64,000 bases of DNA, taken from positions 140,150-204,149 of the IMG/VR virus record IMGVR_UViG_3300041402_000314; one strand, given 5' to 3'. A program made the translations under genes and the position numbers. Below the pieces are notes generated by a model, which was not told the DNA's origin, searched no databases, and saw nothing but the letters and a program-made list of their open reading frames with translations. Shown piece after piece: positions 49,893 through 58,429 of the stretch; positions within the stretch are counted from its first letter, which is position 1; the number at the start of each line of letters is the position of its first letter. The DNA comes from a virus.

Positions 49893-50317
49893 AAATAAAA
49901 GAAGCATTAAAGTTAGGAAATGGTAAAGCACAACTGTCTGAGTATGCAGAAGGAATATATGCAGAATTGGGTGTCAATGAGACTTTATTTTGTGGTGTCG
50001 TACCAATACCATTTAAAGATATTATCGGTGAAGATTGGCTACCCTTCTATGACGGAATTGTAGTGATTCCTAAAAATGGCGGAGAGGTCTGGAAACGCGA
50101 CTCTGGGGAAAAGCTTTTCATTTTAGAAGGAAAGGCGCAGAAAGAACCTTTCATAGCTAGTGAAGCCGTAGATTCATCTGGAAGAATTCATTGTTTAACT
50201 TCTATAAATACCTATGACGATGATGTTAGAATACTTGGTCGTGGAGGTATTCTTTTAGTTCACGGCTATGACGGTTGGACTAGAGAATACCCCATAATAG
50301 ATGAGAAGGAGCAATAA
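49889..50317 (+). CDS. Phage paralogous family A protein (copy 4, late cassette)
   Basis: 142 aa. MKIKEALKLGNGKA, EDWLPFYDGIVVIPKNGGEVWK, GEKLFILEG and VHGYDGWTREYPI match the early copies at 13071, 16027 and 16629. It is the only late, plus-strand member and lies between a methyltransferase and an epimerase, so the family may act on the same target as the sugar enzymes. Function unknown. Confidence 0.75.
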   Translation: MKIKEALKLGNGKAQLSEYAEGIYAELGVNETLFCGVVPIPFKDIIGEDWLPFYDGIVVIPKNGGEVWKRDSGEKLFILEGKAQKEPFIASEAVDSSGRIHCLTSINTYDDDVRILGRGGILLVHGYDGWTREYPIIDEKEQ

Positions 50318-51328
50318 ATGAAAAGAGCATTAGTATGTGGTGCTGGTGGATTCATCGGTAGCCATCTAGTAAAAAGACTTAAGAATGAAGGATATTGGGT
50401 TAGGGGTGTTGACCTCAAACAACCAGAATTCTCGGAGACTGAAGCAGATGATTTTTATGTCGGTGATCTTAGAAATCCTAATGTCTGTAGCACTGTTCTA
50501 CATTATAATACAACTCATGAGAAGGACTTCGATGAGGTCTATCAATTAGCTGCTGATATGGGCGGAGCTGGTTTCGTATTCTCTGGAGAAAATGATGCTG
50601 ATATCATGCATAACTCAGCACTGATCAATCTCAATATACTTAATCTGCACCATAAGTTTAAAAAGATTTTCTATAGTAGCTCGGCTTGTATGTATCCAGA
50701 ACATAATCAGCTCGACCCAGACAATCCTAATTGTACTGAGGATTCGGCATATCCAGCTAATCCAGATAGTGAATATGGATGGGAAAAACTATTCAGCGAA
50801 AGACTCTTCCTCGCATATGCTAGAAATAAAGGTGTAGATGTTAGAATAGCGAGATTCCATAATATCTTCGGTGAAGAGGGTACATGGGATGGTGGACGTG
50901 AGAAAGCTCCTGCTGCTCTATGTAGAAAGATCATAAAAACATATGGCGGAATCGAGATGTGGGGAGATGGTAAACAGACACGCTCATTCCTATATATCGA
51001 TGAGTGTGTTGAAGGAATAAGACGTTTAATGGAATCTGATTTCAAAGAACCTGTTAATATTGGTTCTGAGGAAATGGTATCTATTAAGGATTTTGCTATA
51101 CTGATAGCAACTATCGAGGATAAAGATATTGTGATTACTCATATAGACGGACCGATTGGTGTTGCTGGAAGGAATTCTGATAATACACTGATTCAGGAGA
51201 AGCTAGGTTGGAAGCCATCATTCCCATTGTTGTATGGAATTACGAAAACCTATTTCTGGATAAAAGAACAGGTACGTTTATCGGACATGGCGAAGGTAGA
51301 GATAGCTAGTGTGGATGAGAACGTATAA
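50318..51328 (+). CDS. GDP-mannose 3,5-epimerase (GME-like)
   Basis: 336 aa. CGAGGFIGSHLVKRL (NAD binding), AADMGGAGFVFSGENDA, FYSSSACMYPEHNQLD, the YGWEK catalytic YxxxK, IARFHNIFGEEGTW, GGREKAPAALCRK and MWGDGKQTRSFLYIDE follow plant and bacterial GME closely. The enzyme turns GDP-D-mannose into GDP-L-galactose and GDP-L-gulose. It starts 1 bp after the upstream stop. Confidence 0.93.
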   Translation: MKRALVCGAGGFIGSHLVKRLKNEGYWVRGVDLKQPEFSETEADDFYVGDLRNPNVCSTVLHYNTTHEKDFDEVYQLAADMGGAGFVFSGENDADIMHNSALINLNILNLHHKFKKIFYSSSACMYPEHNQLDPDNPNCTEDSAYPANPDSEYGWEKLFSERLFLAYARNKGVDVRIARFHNIFGEEGTWDGGREKAPAALCRKIIKTYGGIEMWGDGKQTRSFLYIDECVEGIRRLMESDFKEPVNIGSEEMVSIKDFAILIATIEDKDIVITHIDGPIGVAGRNSDNTLIQEKLGWKPSFPLLYGITKTYFWIKEQVRLSDMAKVEIASVDENV

Positions 51329-51389
51329 TATGATACCATCACAAAGGTTGTACTATTAAGATCGCTTAAAAGCGAAATATGAGCGTCAA

Positions 51390-51397
51390 TATAAATA
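51390..51397 (+). promoter_or_regulatory. T4-late-type promoter
   Basis: TATAAATA followed by TTTAA, 17 bp upstream of ATG 51414. A short palindromic segment (TCGCTTAAAAGCGA) precedes it. Confidence 0.7.
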
Positions 51398-51413
51398 TTT
51401 AAAAGGAGAAAAT

Positions 51414-51581
51414 ATGACAGAAAAAGAAAAAGAAATATCTGAGCTATTATTAGAAGATATTGAAAAATCTGATATGAAAGTGATAAGAGATAGTTCAACA
51501 GTTAGATATGGTCGAACGACTAGATCAATAGCTATTGAAAACTATGTATATTTTATGGAGGCCACTAAAAATACAGATTAA
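51414..51581 (+). CDS. Small late protein (55 aa)
   Basis: ATG 51414 with AAGGAG; ends at TAA 51581, 3 bp before the terminator stem. Starts MTEKEKEISELLLEDIEK, a charged helix, followed by a basic part (TVRYGRTTRSIAIENY). Own late promoter and terminator make it a single-gene unit. Function unknown. Confidence 0.65.
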   Translation: MTEKEKEISELLLEDIEKSDMKVIRDSSTVRYGRTTRSIAIENYVYFMEATKNTD

Positions 51582-51584
51582 TGA

Positions 51585-51618
51585 AAAAGGAGAGCTAAGA
51601 TAATTTAGCTCTCCTTTT
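51585..51618. terminator. Bidirectional rho-independent terminator
   Basis: Perfect 14-bp stem (51585-51598 with 51605-51618), 6-nt loop GATAAT, T-runs on both sides. Separates the late plus-strand block from the early minus-strand block. Confidence 0.92.
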
Positions 51619-51620
51619 GT

Positions 51621-51803
51621 TTATTCTTCTGGGAGAAAATGTATTGTCAAGTTCGTCAACTGCCCATCATTTTGTTTCTGCCAACTAATAGCGTCAACTG
51701 AGCATAAATTTATACCCATATGATTCGGTATTACTTCAAGTGGGAGTGGACATTTTTCTTCGCTTTCAATCAAGTCCTTTACTTTTTTGAAATAAGTTTC
51801 CAT
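51621..51803 (-). CDS. Small hypothetical protein (60 aa)
   Basis: METYFKKVKDLIESEEK..., alpha/beta, ends right before the bidirectional terminator. GGGAG precedes the ATG. No family recognised. Confidence 0.65.
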   Translation of the reverse strand: METYFKKVKDLIESEEKCPLPLEVIPNHMGINLCSVDAISWQKQNDGQLTNLTIHFLPEE

Positions 51804-51816
51804 AATATTACTCCCT

Positions 51817-52152
51817 TTATCCTTCTTCCTGTTCTTCTTCGTAATCCTCTTCTACTGGAGTTTCTTCGTTCTCGTCTGGGTCTTCTATAATCTCGGTAGA
51901 AGGCTCTTCCATAATCTCGTCATTCTGTTGCGCTGCTGTCGCTTTCTCTACTTCCAAGGTAATTCTCTCATCAATTTCTTCATTAGTCATAATACCTTTC
52001 TCGACTAGTAGATTTTTAACTGCATTGAAAGAGATTACGAGTGTATTGAAATGATTTGAGGATTCATGAGCAAACTTATTTAATGCCATATTCCCCATGA
52101 TTGTCTTTCTTTCTAATTCTCCGAACATCTGAAATATTTTCTGATCTGTCAT
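51817..52152 (-). CDS. Acidic hypothetical protein (111 aa)
   Basis: Helical N-terminal 75 residues (LERKTIMGNMALNKFAHES) and a very acidic, probably disordered tail (EDYEEEQEEG). AAGGAG SD. Could mimic nucleic acid, but no specific family is seen. Confidence 0.7.
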   Translation of the reverse strand: MTDQKIFQMFGELERKTIMGNMALNKFAHESSNHFNTLVISFNAVKNLLVEKGIMTNEEIDERITLEVEKATAAQQNDEIMEEPSTEIIEDPDENEETPVEEDYEEEQEEG

Positions 52153-52188
52153 ATTTTTCTCCTTTTGTTTTATAAAATTTTATTTTGC

Positions 52189-52440
52189 CTACATCCACTT
52201 GTCCTTTAGTTTACCCACTATAACCGAACCGTTTGTTTTATAGAAATTTATAGTATCTAATAACGTAAAATATTCTTCACAACCACAACATTTTTCACAA
52301 TCAACTAAATCGTTTATATTATCACATTCTTTTTTAAGATCGGTTATAAATTTACCTATCGCTCGATTCAATTCCTTACGATTTTCGATTTGATAAATAT
52401 CACCAAATTCTAACTTTCTACCACATAGAATATTTTCCAT
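52189..52440 (-). CDS. Small Cys-containing protein (83 aa)
   Basis: LVDCEKCCGCEEYF gives four Cys in eight residues, a compact metal site. ATG 52440 overlaps the upstream stop. Helical N-terminal half. Function unknown. Confidence 0.68.
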   Translation of the reverse strand: MENILCGRKLEFGDIYQIENRKELNRAIGKFITDLKKECDNINDLVDCEKCCGCEEYFTLLDTINFYKTNGSVIVGKLKDKWM

Positions 52441-52925
52441 TAAAGTAATTCCTGACCTAAATCAGTATTCTCCTCTACGACAACCTGTCCTTTAAGCATA
52501 TCAACCGTATTATCAAATGCTTTCTTCAGGACTTCAGGTTTTATATCCAATGGGTAAACTTCACCAGTCCTTCCCATTCCAGCCATAACACAATCCACAA
52601 TCATTTCCATTACATCAACTAGGTTTACATCTGCTGGTACTCCATCATCTTGTAATAAGTGATGACGATTTACAATCCTGTGATTATCCCACCATATTGT
52701 CTGTTTGAATCCTGTCTTGAAGTCTTCATGGAATTGATCAATATCGGTTAGCTTATCGAAATCATGCTTCTCTGCTGCTTCATCAAGCATATCTTTGAAA
52801 AGTATCATAGCTTTTTTCACATCGTTAATATGCTGTACGCTACTCTCAAATAATTGCTCTTTCGATACCTTGGAAAAATCACAGGAACGAGTATCGGCTG
52901 TCTTACTTTTTTGAATCGTTATCAT
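52440..52925 (-). CDS. Phage hypothetical protein, DUF5662-like (161 aa)
   Basis: HDFDKLTDIDQFHEDFKTG, QTIWWDNHRIVNRHHLLQD and VNLVDVMEMIVDCVMAGMGR form a His/Asp-rich helical pattern widely seen in phage proteins and like DUF5662. The His/Asp layout could bind metal as in HD-type or all-alpha NTP hydrolases (inference). ATG with GGAG. Confidence 0.65.
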   Translation of the reverse strand: MITIQKSKTADTRSCDFSKVSKEQLFESSVQHINDVKKAMILFKDMLDEAAEKHDFDKLTDIDQFHEDFKTGFKQTIWWDNHRIVNRHHLLQDDGVPADVNLVDVMEMIVDCVMAGMGRTGEVYPLDIKPEVLKKAFDNTVDMLKGQVVVEENTDLGQELL

Positions 52926-52936
52926 ATCTCTTCTCC

Positions 52937-54004
52937 TTAAAATCCGAATATTTCGCGATATTTCTTAACGCCTGCTGTTTCAAGCCAATATTTATCTAGC
53001 CATTTCCTTTGCTTTTGAATTATCTCTTCTTTCTTTTGCTTATTCTGGAAGATATCAATAATAGTATCTCTATCAGTTTTCCAATCTCCACTAAAGAATA
53101 ATTGCGATTCTTTATAAGGTGTAAGTTTAGAACTTATAGATATAATATCAGCACTGGCATAGTCCAAATTTTTTATATTCGATTTGCATTGATTAAATGC
53201 ATTATTAAGTAATGGAGCTACACCAAAATCACAATTAAGTTCTTTTAATACCGTAGGGTATTGATACATGCTACCTATCCAGCCGGGCATTTCTATTTTG
53301 TCCTCGTATGGTTTTAACCAAGTTGGACATTCACGAATACCTAATATCACCCACTCGAATTCGTCTATGGTATTTTTTATTAGATCAAAAATAATACCAA
53401 AATCACCTTTATCATATTGATTAAAATGCGTGGGCGAACCAGCGTAAAGGATTCTAGGCTTTTTATTCTCTTTCTTTATGAAATCATACGGCCTATACAT
53501 ATACTTAGCTAAATAGTTAGGCACTATTTTAACCTTACAGGAACCGCCGAATGCCTCTATTTTCTTCTTTAATGGATATGTGGAGACAGTAAAGATATCA
53601 ACTAAATTAGTTACTTTCTTCAAATTCTCTACTGAATGAGGGTCATTGTAAGTCTTTGACGCAAAGTTATAATTAGGTACTTCTCCGATAAGATCATCCA
53701 GATCATATATTATTTTATAATCTACTTGAGGTGATTTCTCTTTAATTTCACGAACTAATTCAATAAATTGTAAATGATGATCGGTAGTCTGTCTTTGGAA
53801 ATGGATAACCTTTATTTTTGGAAAAAGTCTATCTGGTATATACATCCTACTAGATACTATACCTTCATATAATTTCTTTCTGGAATGGGCAAATTGTGAA
53901 TTTAACTCGTTGTTAGGAATAATCGTTCTAAGTTGTCCGCAACCTGCGAAATCGGATTGGAATTGATATGTTAAACATGGGTCTTCGACTTTCTCTTTAT
54001 TCAT
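52937..54004 (-). CDS. GT-B glycosyltransferase (group 1-like)
   Basis: 355 aa. N-terminal half contains IKVIHFQRQTTDHHLQF and YKIIYDLDDLIGEVP; the C-terminal half has KPRILYAGSPTHFNQYDKGD, FEWVILGIRECP and CDFGVAPLLNNAFNQCKSNIKNLDYA, the E-like nucleotide-sugar region of GT4. Unlike the other glycosyltransferases it is on the early strand, just after a terminator, with GGAG but no obvious own promoter. Confidence 0.75.
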   Translation of the reverse strand: MNKEKVEDPCLTYQFQSDFAGCGQLRTIIPNNELNSQFAHSRKKLYEGIVSSRMYIPDRLFPKIKVIHFQRQTTDHHLQFIELVREIKEKSPQVDYKIIYDLDDLIGEVPNYNFASKTYNDPHSVENLKKVTNLVDIFTVSTYPLKKKIEAFGGSCKVKIVPNYLAKYMYRPYDFIKKENKKPRILYAGSPTHFNQYDKGDFGIIFDLIKNTIDEFEWVILGIRECPTWLKPYEDKIEMPGWIGSMYQYPTVLKELNCDFGVAPLLNNAFNQCKSNIKNLDYASADIISISSKLTPYKESQLFFSGDWKTDRDTIIDIFQNKQKKEEIIQKQRKWLDKYWLETAGVKKYREIFGF

Positions 54005-54041
54005 ATATTTCTCCTGAACTCTTTCAATTACTTATACCAAT

Positions 54042-54081
54042 AAAAAAAAAGGCTCGATCAGCAAATAAGCCAATCGAGCCT
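54042..54081 (-). terminator. Rho-independent terminator
   Basis: On the minus strand AGGCTCGAT ... ATCGAGCCT (54081-54073 with 54058-54050) with a 14-nt loop, then a run of U. Stops the operon 54154-55379. Just upstream (54090-54137) another inverted repeat, ACGTCTGA/TCAGACGT, forms a second possible hairpin. Confidence 0.85.
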
Positions 54082-54153
54082 ATAAAAGTACGTCTGAGAT
54101 ATTTTAACTTATGGAGGAAAAATTCTCAATCAGACGTAACGGAAACGGACTTT

Positions 54154-54447
54154 CTAAGAATATTTATTTTCTCCCCAAGCATTCCAATCAAAATCACATT
54201 CACAAAGCTGAGAGTCCATGTCGCAGTTAGGACAAAGAGGAATACTTAAAACCACCCTAGTACCTGCTGGAAATGCTTCAGGATTGAATTCTAAAGATTC
54301 CTTAAAATTTAATTGATCACTATCATGATCACCATCCACGTAAACAGACCAATATGGTTCTTTTTCGTTACACTTATCACCTTGATAGCAATCTAATTTA
54401 TTTTCAGCCCATATTATTTCTCTTAAACTATCTTTAGACAATTTCAT
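54154..54447 (-). CDS. Hypothetical protein with zinc ribbon-like C-terminus
   Basis: ATG 54447 (MKLSKDSL) is directly behind AAGGAG with no spacer, whereas TTG at 54441 has a 6-nt spacer, so the real start may be TTG. CPNCDMDSQLCECDFDW near the C-terminus is a Cys-rich metal motif. Beta-strand region ALPAGTRVVLSIPL-like precedes it. Confidence 0.65.
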   Translation of the reverse strand: MKLSKDSLREIIWAENKLDCYQGDKCNEKEPYWSVYVDGDHDSDQLNFKESLEFNPEAFPAGTRVVLSIPLCPNCDMDSQLCECDFDWNAWGENKYS

Positions 54448-54670
54448 CTCCTTCTTCAGCAAAATAAGCAAAATGTATTATTTTCGTGGTCTCGTTATAT
54501 CCGTAAATACTACGAGGTTGATCTTCTGGAGTTTCTTCGGCTATTGCTGAAACAGCATCTAGTTTCTTAAAAGAAAGACCTAGAAGCTTAAATTGTTCAT
54601 TAGATTTTAAACTTTCGAAAAATTCACATGCTCCATATTCTTCTAGGTATGAACTGTTATCAATTTTCAT
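54434..54670 (-). CDS. Small hypothetical protein (78 aa)
   Basis: MKIDNSSYLEEYGACEFF..., acidic alpha/beta protein ending FAEEGDEIV. Overlaps genes on both sides by 10-14 bp. No family recognised. Confidence 0.65.
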   Translation of the reverse strand: MKIDNSSYLEEYGACEFFESLKSNEQFKLLGLSFKKLDAVSAIAEETPEDQPRSIYGYNETTKIIHFAYFAEEGDEIV

Positions 54671-55016
54671 TCTTTATCCTTATGTTATCATAGGCATGGT
54701 CTATTGCTTCACCGAAACCACAGCCGCCATTATAATACTTGACTTCGAATTCAATAGTTCCATCTGAATATAAAACAGCTTTAAATAGGCTACTATCAGG
54801 GTCTAATTCCTTTTTCTCCACTTCATAAATTTTATCATCTAGGACAACATATCCCTGATAATAATTATCCTGAAGACATTCGAGATAATCATCATAACAA
54901 TCGTCAAATTCTATGTTGTGGTGATCTAAAATTCTTTTAGCGATGTCTTGTATTGTCTCACCTTCATTCGGCAAGACCCTAGTTAAGATGCCTTTATAAT
55001 GTACTGTTTCACTCAT
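54660..55016 (-). CDS. Hypothetical protein (118 aa)
   Basis: Acidic protein with ETIQDIAKRILDHHN, a DDCYDDYLECLQDNYY segment and a beta C-terminal part (IEFEVKYYNGGCGFGEAI). No named family. Start 55016; the weak GATAGG lies within the upstream gene. Confidence 0.68.
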   Translation of the reverse strand: MSETVHYKGILTRVLPNEGETIQDIAKRILDHHNIEFDDCYDDYLECLQDNYYQGYVVLDDKIYEVEKKELDPDSSLFKAVLYSDGTIEFEVKYYNGGCGFGEAIDHAYDNIRIKNEN

Positions 55017-55018
55017 TT

Positions 55019-55192
55019 TTACTTGCCTATCAAATATTCAGGTTTAACCATTTCACGGATAGTCTGCTCTACCATGCCTTCATAGAAGATGGCATAACTT
55101 ACTGATTTTGCTATCCAATAACAACCATAAACGGCAGATATGGCTAAAAGGACTGCGCCGATTATAAGTCCTGCTGTTTTCAAGTTTTTCAT
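55019..55192 (-). CDS. Small single-helix membrane protein (57 aa)
   Basis: A short frame from ATG 55192 with GGAG: MKNLKTAGLIIGAVLLAI... One N-terminal membrane helix and a short soluble tail ending PEYLIGK. Junctions of 1-2 bp on both sides support it as a real gene. Confidence 0.65.
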   Translation of the reverse strand: MKNLKTAGLIIGAVLLAISAVYGCYWIAKSVSYAIFYEGMVEQTIREMVKPEYLIGK

Positions 55193-55193
55193 G

Positions 55194-55379
55194 TTATATC
55201 TCCTTCAATTCAGTAATTTGTAGTTCCTTCATTTCAATATAAAGGTCAGTTCGTTCTCTATCAATCTCAGCTCTTCTTTCATCGAATCTGGTCTGAGCAT
55301 CAAATTCTTCTTTATTAAGCTGTGTTTCTTTTATATCAAGCTCTAATCCTCTTATCTCAATCTGTTTCATTGCTGCCAT
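55194..55379 (-). CDS. Small coiled-coil protein (61 aa)
   Basis: MAAMKQIEIRGLELDIKETQ..., a continuous charged helix (RFDERRAEIDRERTDLYIEM). AAGGAA precedes ATG 55379. It directly precedes the small membrane protein and may pair with it. Confidence 0.65.
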   Translation of the reverse strand: MAAMKQIEIRGLELDIKETQLNKEEFDAQTRFDERRAEIDRERTDLYIEMKELQITELKEI

Positions 55380-55419
55380 AATATTATTTCCTTATGTTAT
55401 TTTGGTAATATCCTCCAAT

Positions 55420-55456
55420 AAAAAGGCGGTGGGATAAGTGACTAGCCTATCCCACC
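55420..55456 (-). terminator. Rho-independent terminator
   Basis: On the minus strand GGTGGGATA ... TATCCCACC (9 bp, 11-nt loop) followed by GCCTTTTTATT. Ends the unit containing 55524-55913. Confidence 0.75.
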
Positions 55457-55523
55457 AATAATAAAGGAGGTGTTACACTATGAACTAAGAATATCACTGA
55501 CATTCTCAGGAATAGCCTTATTG

Positions 55524-55913
55524 TTACAGACTTTCTGCCATTTTAGTAAGCTCGTCAACACTCTTACCTTGAAGTTCCTCATTCTGCTTGGTATTGATGA
55601 TACTCAAGATTGTCGCTTTCTTGGTTTTGTTTTCCGCAGCCTTTTCAGCTACATCGGCCTCATCCATCTTGACCTTGATGATATGCTTAACAATATCAAA
55701 CTTTAGTTCAAGAACAGCATTTTTGGCGGTTCTCTTCTGAACAAAGCTTTCCTCGCCACTTTCCTTAACAGCCTTACTTAAACTCTTGGCTACGGTATCG
55801 AGGTCAAAACCATTTCTACTTGTGAGCTTTAAGTCCCACAAATCCTCTACAGTAATCAATCCTTTTGTGGTATCGAACCTTAATTGTAACCTACTCGCTT
55901 TTTCAAAATTCAT
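55524..55913 (-). CDS. Phage hypothetical protein, possibly frameshifted at its C-terminus (129 aa)
   Basis: RLQLRFDTTKGLITVEDLWDL and a Lys/Glu-rich helical C-terminal half; ends KMAESL-stop. Directly after the stop, the +1 frame continues with protein-like codons (NKAIPENVSDILSS, stop at 55478) up to the terminator, so the true C-terminus was probably longer. It is separated from the 669-aa gene by a broken HNH gene and may have formed one operon with it. Confidence 0.7.
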   Translation of the reverse strand: MNFEKASRLQLRFDTTKGLITVEDLWDLKLTSRNGFDLDTVAKSLSKAVKESGEESFVQKRTAKNAVLELKFDIVKHIIKVKMDEADVAEKAAENKTKKATILSIINTKQNEELQGKSVDELTKMAESL

Positions 55914-55939
55914 AATATATCTCCTTTATTTTTAATGTT

Positions 55940-56374
55940 TTATATATTTTTCCACGTTATATTTCTAACTACTTTATGTATTAAATTGAGACTAACCCCA
56001 TACTTTTTTGCTATATCTAATTGCGGTTCTCCATCAGAAAATAATTTTCTTATTTGTATGACTTTTTCTTCATTTAATTTTGTTGACCTTTTATTACGTG
56101 CCTGATTATTAACAGAAGCCCAAATACAATTTTCTGGAGAATAACCAAGTGAGTTATCAATACGATCTACGGAATGTTTTATTGTAGGTCTTCGACCCAT
56201 ATCTCACAAAAATGATGTATATGAATTTCGCCATCTATCACATACCTTTATACCTCTTTCTCCATAATATGAGTACATAGGATTATTGGGATTATTACAT
56301 CTCTGAATCATTCCAGCCCACGATCTATATTCAATCGTTTGTGGCCTTTTAGCCTCTCCATGCCTCTCAAACAT
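55940..56374 (-). pseudogene. HNH homing endonuclease broken by an in-frame TGA
   Basis: From ATG 56374 the frame reads MFERHGEAKRPQTIEYRSW..., RCNNPNNPMYSYYGERGI, then SFL-TGA-DMGRRP (TGA 56206-56204), then [28 protein letters not shown] and a helix-turn-helix tail ([18 protein letters not shown]). The two halves join to a full HNH endonuclease of the phage type (FLxDMGxRP...LDRIDNxxxYxPxNCxWA). TGA serves as a normal stop in other genes here, so this is a nonsense mutation. The right half might be made from ATG 56200. Confidence 0.8.
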
Positions 56375-56388
56375 TATTTGTGTTATTT

Positions 56389-58398
56389 TTAAAAGTTAAT
56401 TTTTATTGTACGGTTGAAACTTCCACCTACCTTACATAAAACATGACTCTTTTGTGTAGATGAGAATCCCAAACCGCTTAGTTGATCGTCTGATTTCTCG
56501 GTTTTCATCTTAGAACCAAGTACCTCAAATACTTTCCTGTGGTCTCTCAGTCCTTCATCAAGGAATTCATTAAAGAATCCTCTGGCCTTACTATCGTTTT
56601 TACATCCATCGAGGATAAAGAACCAGTGTTTGTTACCTGTCTTTTTTCCGTCCCAATGATTAGGTGAATTCATAATCATGGAAACTTTCCTGAATTTCTG
56701 GGTTGGTATATCCCATACTTCCTTAGATGCCTGAGTCGATGGTAATGACTTGATGAATTTGATTCCTGTCTTATGGGAATACTCGAAGGTAGCTACCGCC
56801 ACATTACTACGATTTGCTACTCTCTTATCGTAATGGAATGTATGGATAACACCATCAAATTCAATTTCGACATCAAAACCAACATCCTTTGTTTCTCTTT
56901 GAGAGTAGTTATTGACATAGATTTCATATTTACCCTCTTCCATCTTGGCTTTATTAGCCCATGTGATGTTTTCTACAGCACTTCTTGATGTACCAGAACC
57001 AGCATTCATATCAACATCTAGTTTTCCGCCTGTTGAATGTGAATGTTTACTACCATAATAAATGTGATTCCCATTAGGCTCTTTGCAGTGAATATCAAGG
57101 TCATCATGATTAAACCATGACAATGAAGCCCTGAGATCGCCAGTTACGTTTCCACCAGCTCTCTTCACACGTTCCTTGATGGAATCTGCGACTTCTCCAG
57201 TATAAGCCCATGAGAAGTTATTATCCCATTTGAAGATATGTTTAGAATCTTCATGTGCTGGAGCTATAAGACTCATCAAGTTATTAACTTGACTGTTTTC
57301 AAACATCAACTCGATACTATCAGCCTTTGGTAGTATTTTTTCAAAGAAAGTATCGGCATCAACCTCATCAACCTTCTTTAGACTCGCTGTTTTTACAGGC
57401 GCATCTTCTACCATTTCATCAAAGACATTCATTGCCTTTTTGACAGACCGATCAGCGAAGAGAACATTGGTAATTGAAATATCTTTTGCTACAGCATAAC
57501 GTCTCTGTAATGAATCACCGATACCAAGCTCTTCAACCTTCTTCTGAGCGTTTCTAATCATGGACTGAGTAACAAGAGCGGTAGTACGCTTATAATTGGT
57601 TGGAGCAACCTTTGATTCGAAGCTCTTCACTGCTTTATCAAGCTCCACACCGTCAGATATATCAGTCATCAATGTTCCGATTACAGAATTTCTCATCCTA
57701 GATGCGCCACCAAGAGTAGCAGAAGCAAGCCAACAATAGTTGTCCTTCTCTTCTTCATCTTCAATGGCATCGAATTTAGCCTTGTGAGTCTGGAGCAATT
57801 CTACAGTTGATTTATGCTCCTCTCCTCTATATATTGACTTCTGTTCAATAAGCTCAAGAACAGTTTCGATAGCTTCAGAAGAAATCTCTACTAAGCCACG
57901 CTTAAATACCTCTTTACCGCTGAAAGCTTTTGAAGTGGCTGTTCCGATATCAACTCCGCTCTTTACGAACTCCATTGGAAGTTCGATATAGAAATGTTCC
58001 CACTTTTTCAAACCGTTATCATTCATTTCATGGTTGAAGTCAGTTCCGACTTTTGACTCTCTATGAATGAAAATATTGCGTATTTTCGCAGATGTTACCA
58101 GTTCCGCCATCGCATCGGCAACAACTTGATAATGTCCACCTATCATAACATCCCAGATAGACACTTTCCTGTTATCGACAATAGCTACCATACTACCACA
58201 AGCCCTAATGAACTGCTTGCAACACTGGCAATCATGTTCGGTACGCTCACGTAAGATAGGATTACTACCTTCTGGAAAGCTATTAAGATAAGTATCCCAG
58301 ATAACATCTTTATCGATGTCAGTCTTGAATAACTTACCTCCTTTCATAGTTTTGAATTGTGCTTGTAGTGCTGTTTTGAACTTGTTAAAATCAGTCAT
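56389..58398 (-). CDS. Large phage protein with DUF2135/YfaP-like domain (669 aa)
   Basis: N-terminal part: CQCCKQFIRACGSMVAIVD (paired Cys) and a long helical region with NYKRTTALVTQSMIRNAQKKV. About residues 415-530 match a YfaP/DUF2135-like beta domain (LSWFNHDDLDIHCKEPNG, GGKLDVDMNAG, GKYEIYVNNYSQRE, HTFHYDKRV). C-terminal 130 residues: WFFILDGCKNDSKARGFFNEFL. Related proteins are found in other large phages without a known role. First gene downstream of the structured-RNA cluster. Confidence 0.65.
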   Translation of the reverse strand: MTDFNKFKTALQAQFKTMKGGKLFKTDIDKDVIWDTYLNSFPEGSNPILRERTEHDCQCCKQFIRACGSMVAIVDNRKVSIWDVMIGGHYQVVADAMAELVTSAKIRNIFIHRESKVGTDFNHEMNDNGLKKWEHFYIELPMEFVKSGVDIGTATSKAFSGKEVFKRGLVEISSEAIETVLELIEQKSIYRGEEHKSTVELLQTHKAKFDAIEDEEEKDNYCWLASATLGGASRMRNSVIGTLMTDISDGVELDKAVKSFESKVAPTNYKRTTALVTQSMIRNAQKKVEELGIGDSLQRRYAVAKDISITNVLFADRSVKKAMNVFDEMVEDAPVKTASLKKVDEVDADTFFEKILPKADSIELMFENSQVNNLMSLIAPAHEDSKHIFKWDNNFSWAYTGEVADSIKERVKRAGGNVTGDLRASLSWFNHDDLDIHCKEPNGNHIYYGSKHSHSTGGKLDVDMNAGSGTSRSAVENITWANKAKMEEGKYEIYVNNYSQRETKDVGFDVEIEFDGVIHTFHYDKRVANRSNVAVATFEYSHKTGIKFIKSLPSTQASKEVWDIPTQKFRKVSMIMNSPNHWDGKKTGNKHWFFILDGCKNDSKARGFFNEFLDEGLRDHRKVFEVLGSKMKTEKSDDQLSGLGFSSTQKSHVLCKVGGSFNRTIKINF

Positions 58399-58429
58399 TT
58401 TTACTCCTCCCTTATACTTTATTCAAAAA

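Noticed and set aside
56204-56206. TGA in the HNH gene as evidence for stop-codon reassignment
   Set aside because: TGA ends many genes here in tight ATGA overlaps, so it is read as stop.
56389-58398. Ro60/TROVE protein that would partner with Y-RNA-like tRNA mimics
   Set aside because: The helical region and C-terminus do not show TROVE or vWA motifs that I can recognise; only position suggests a link.
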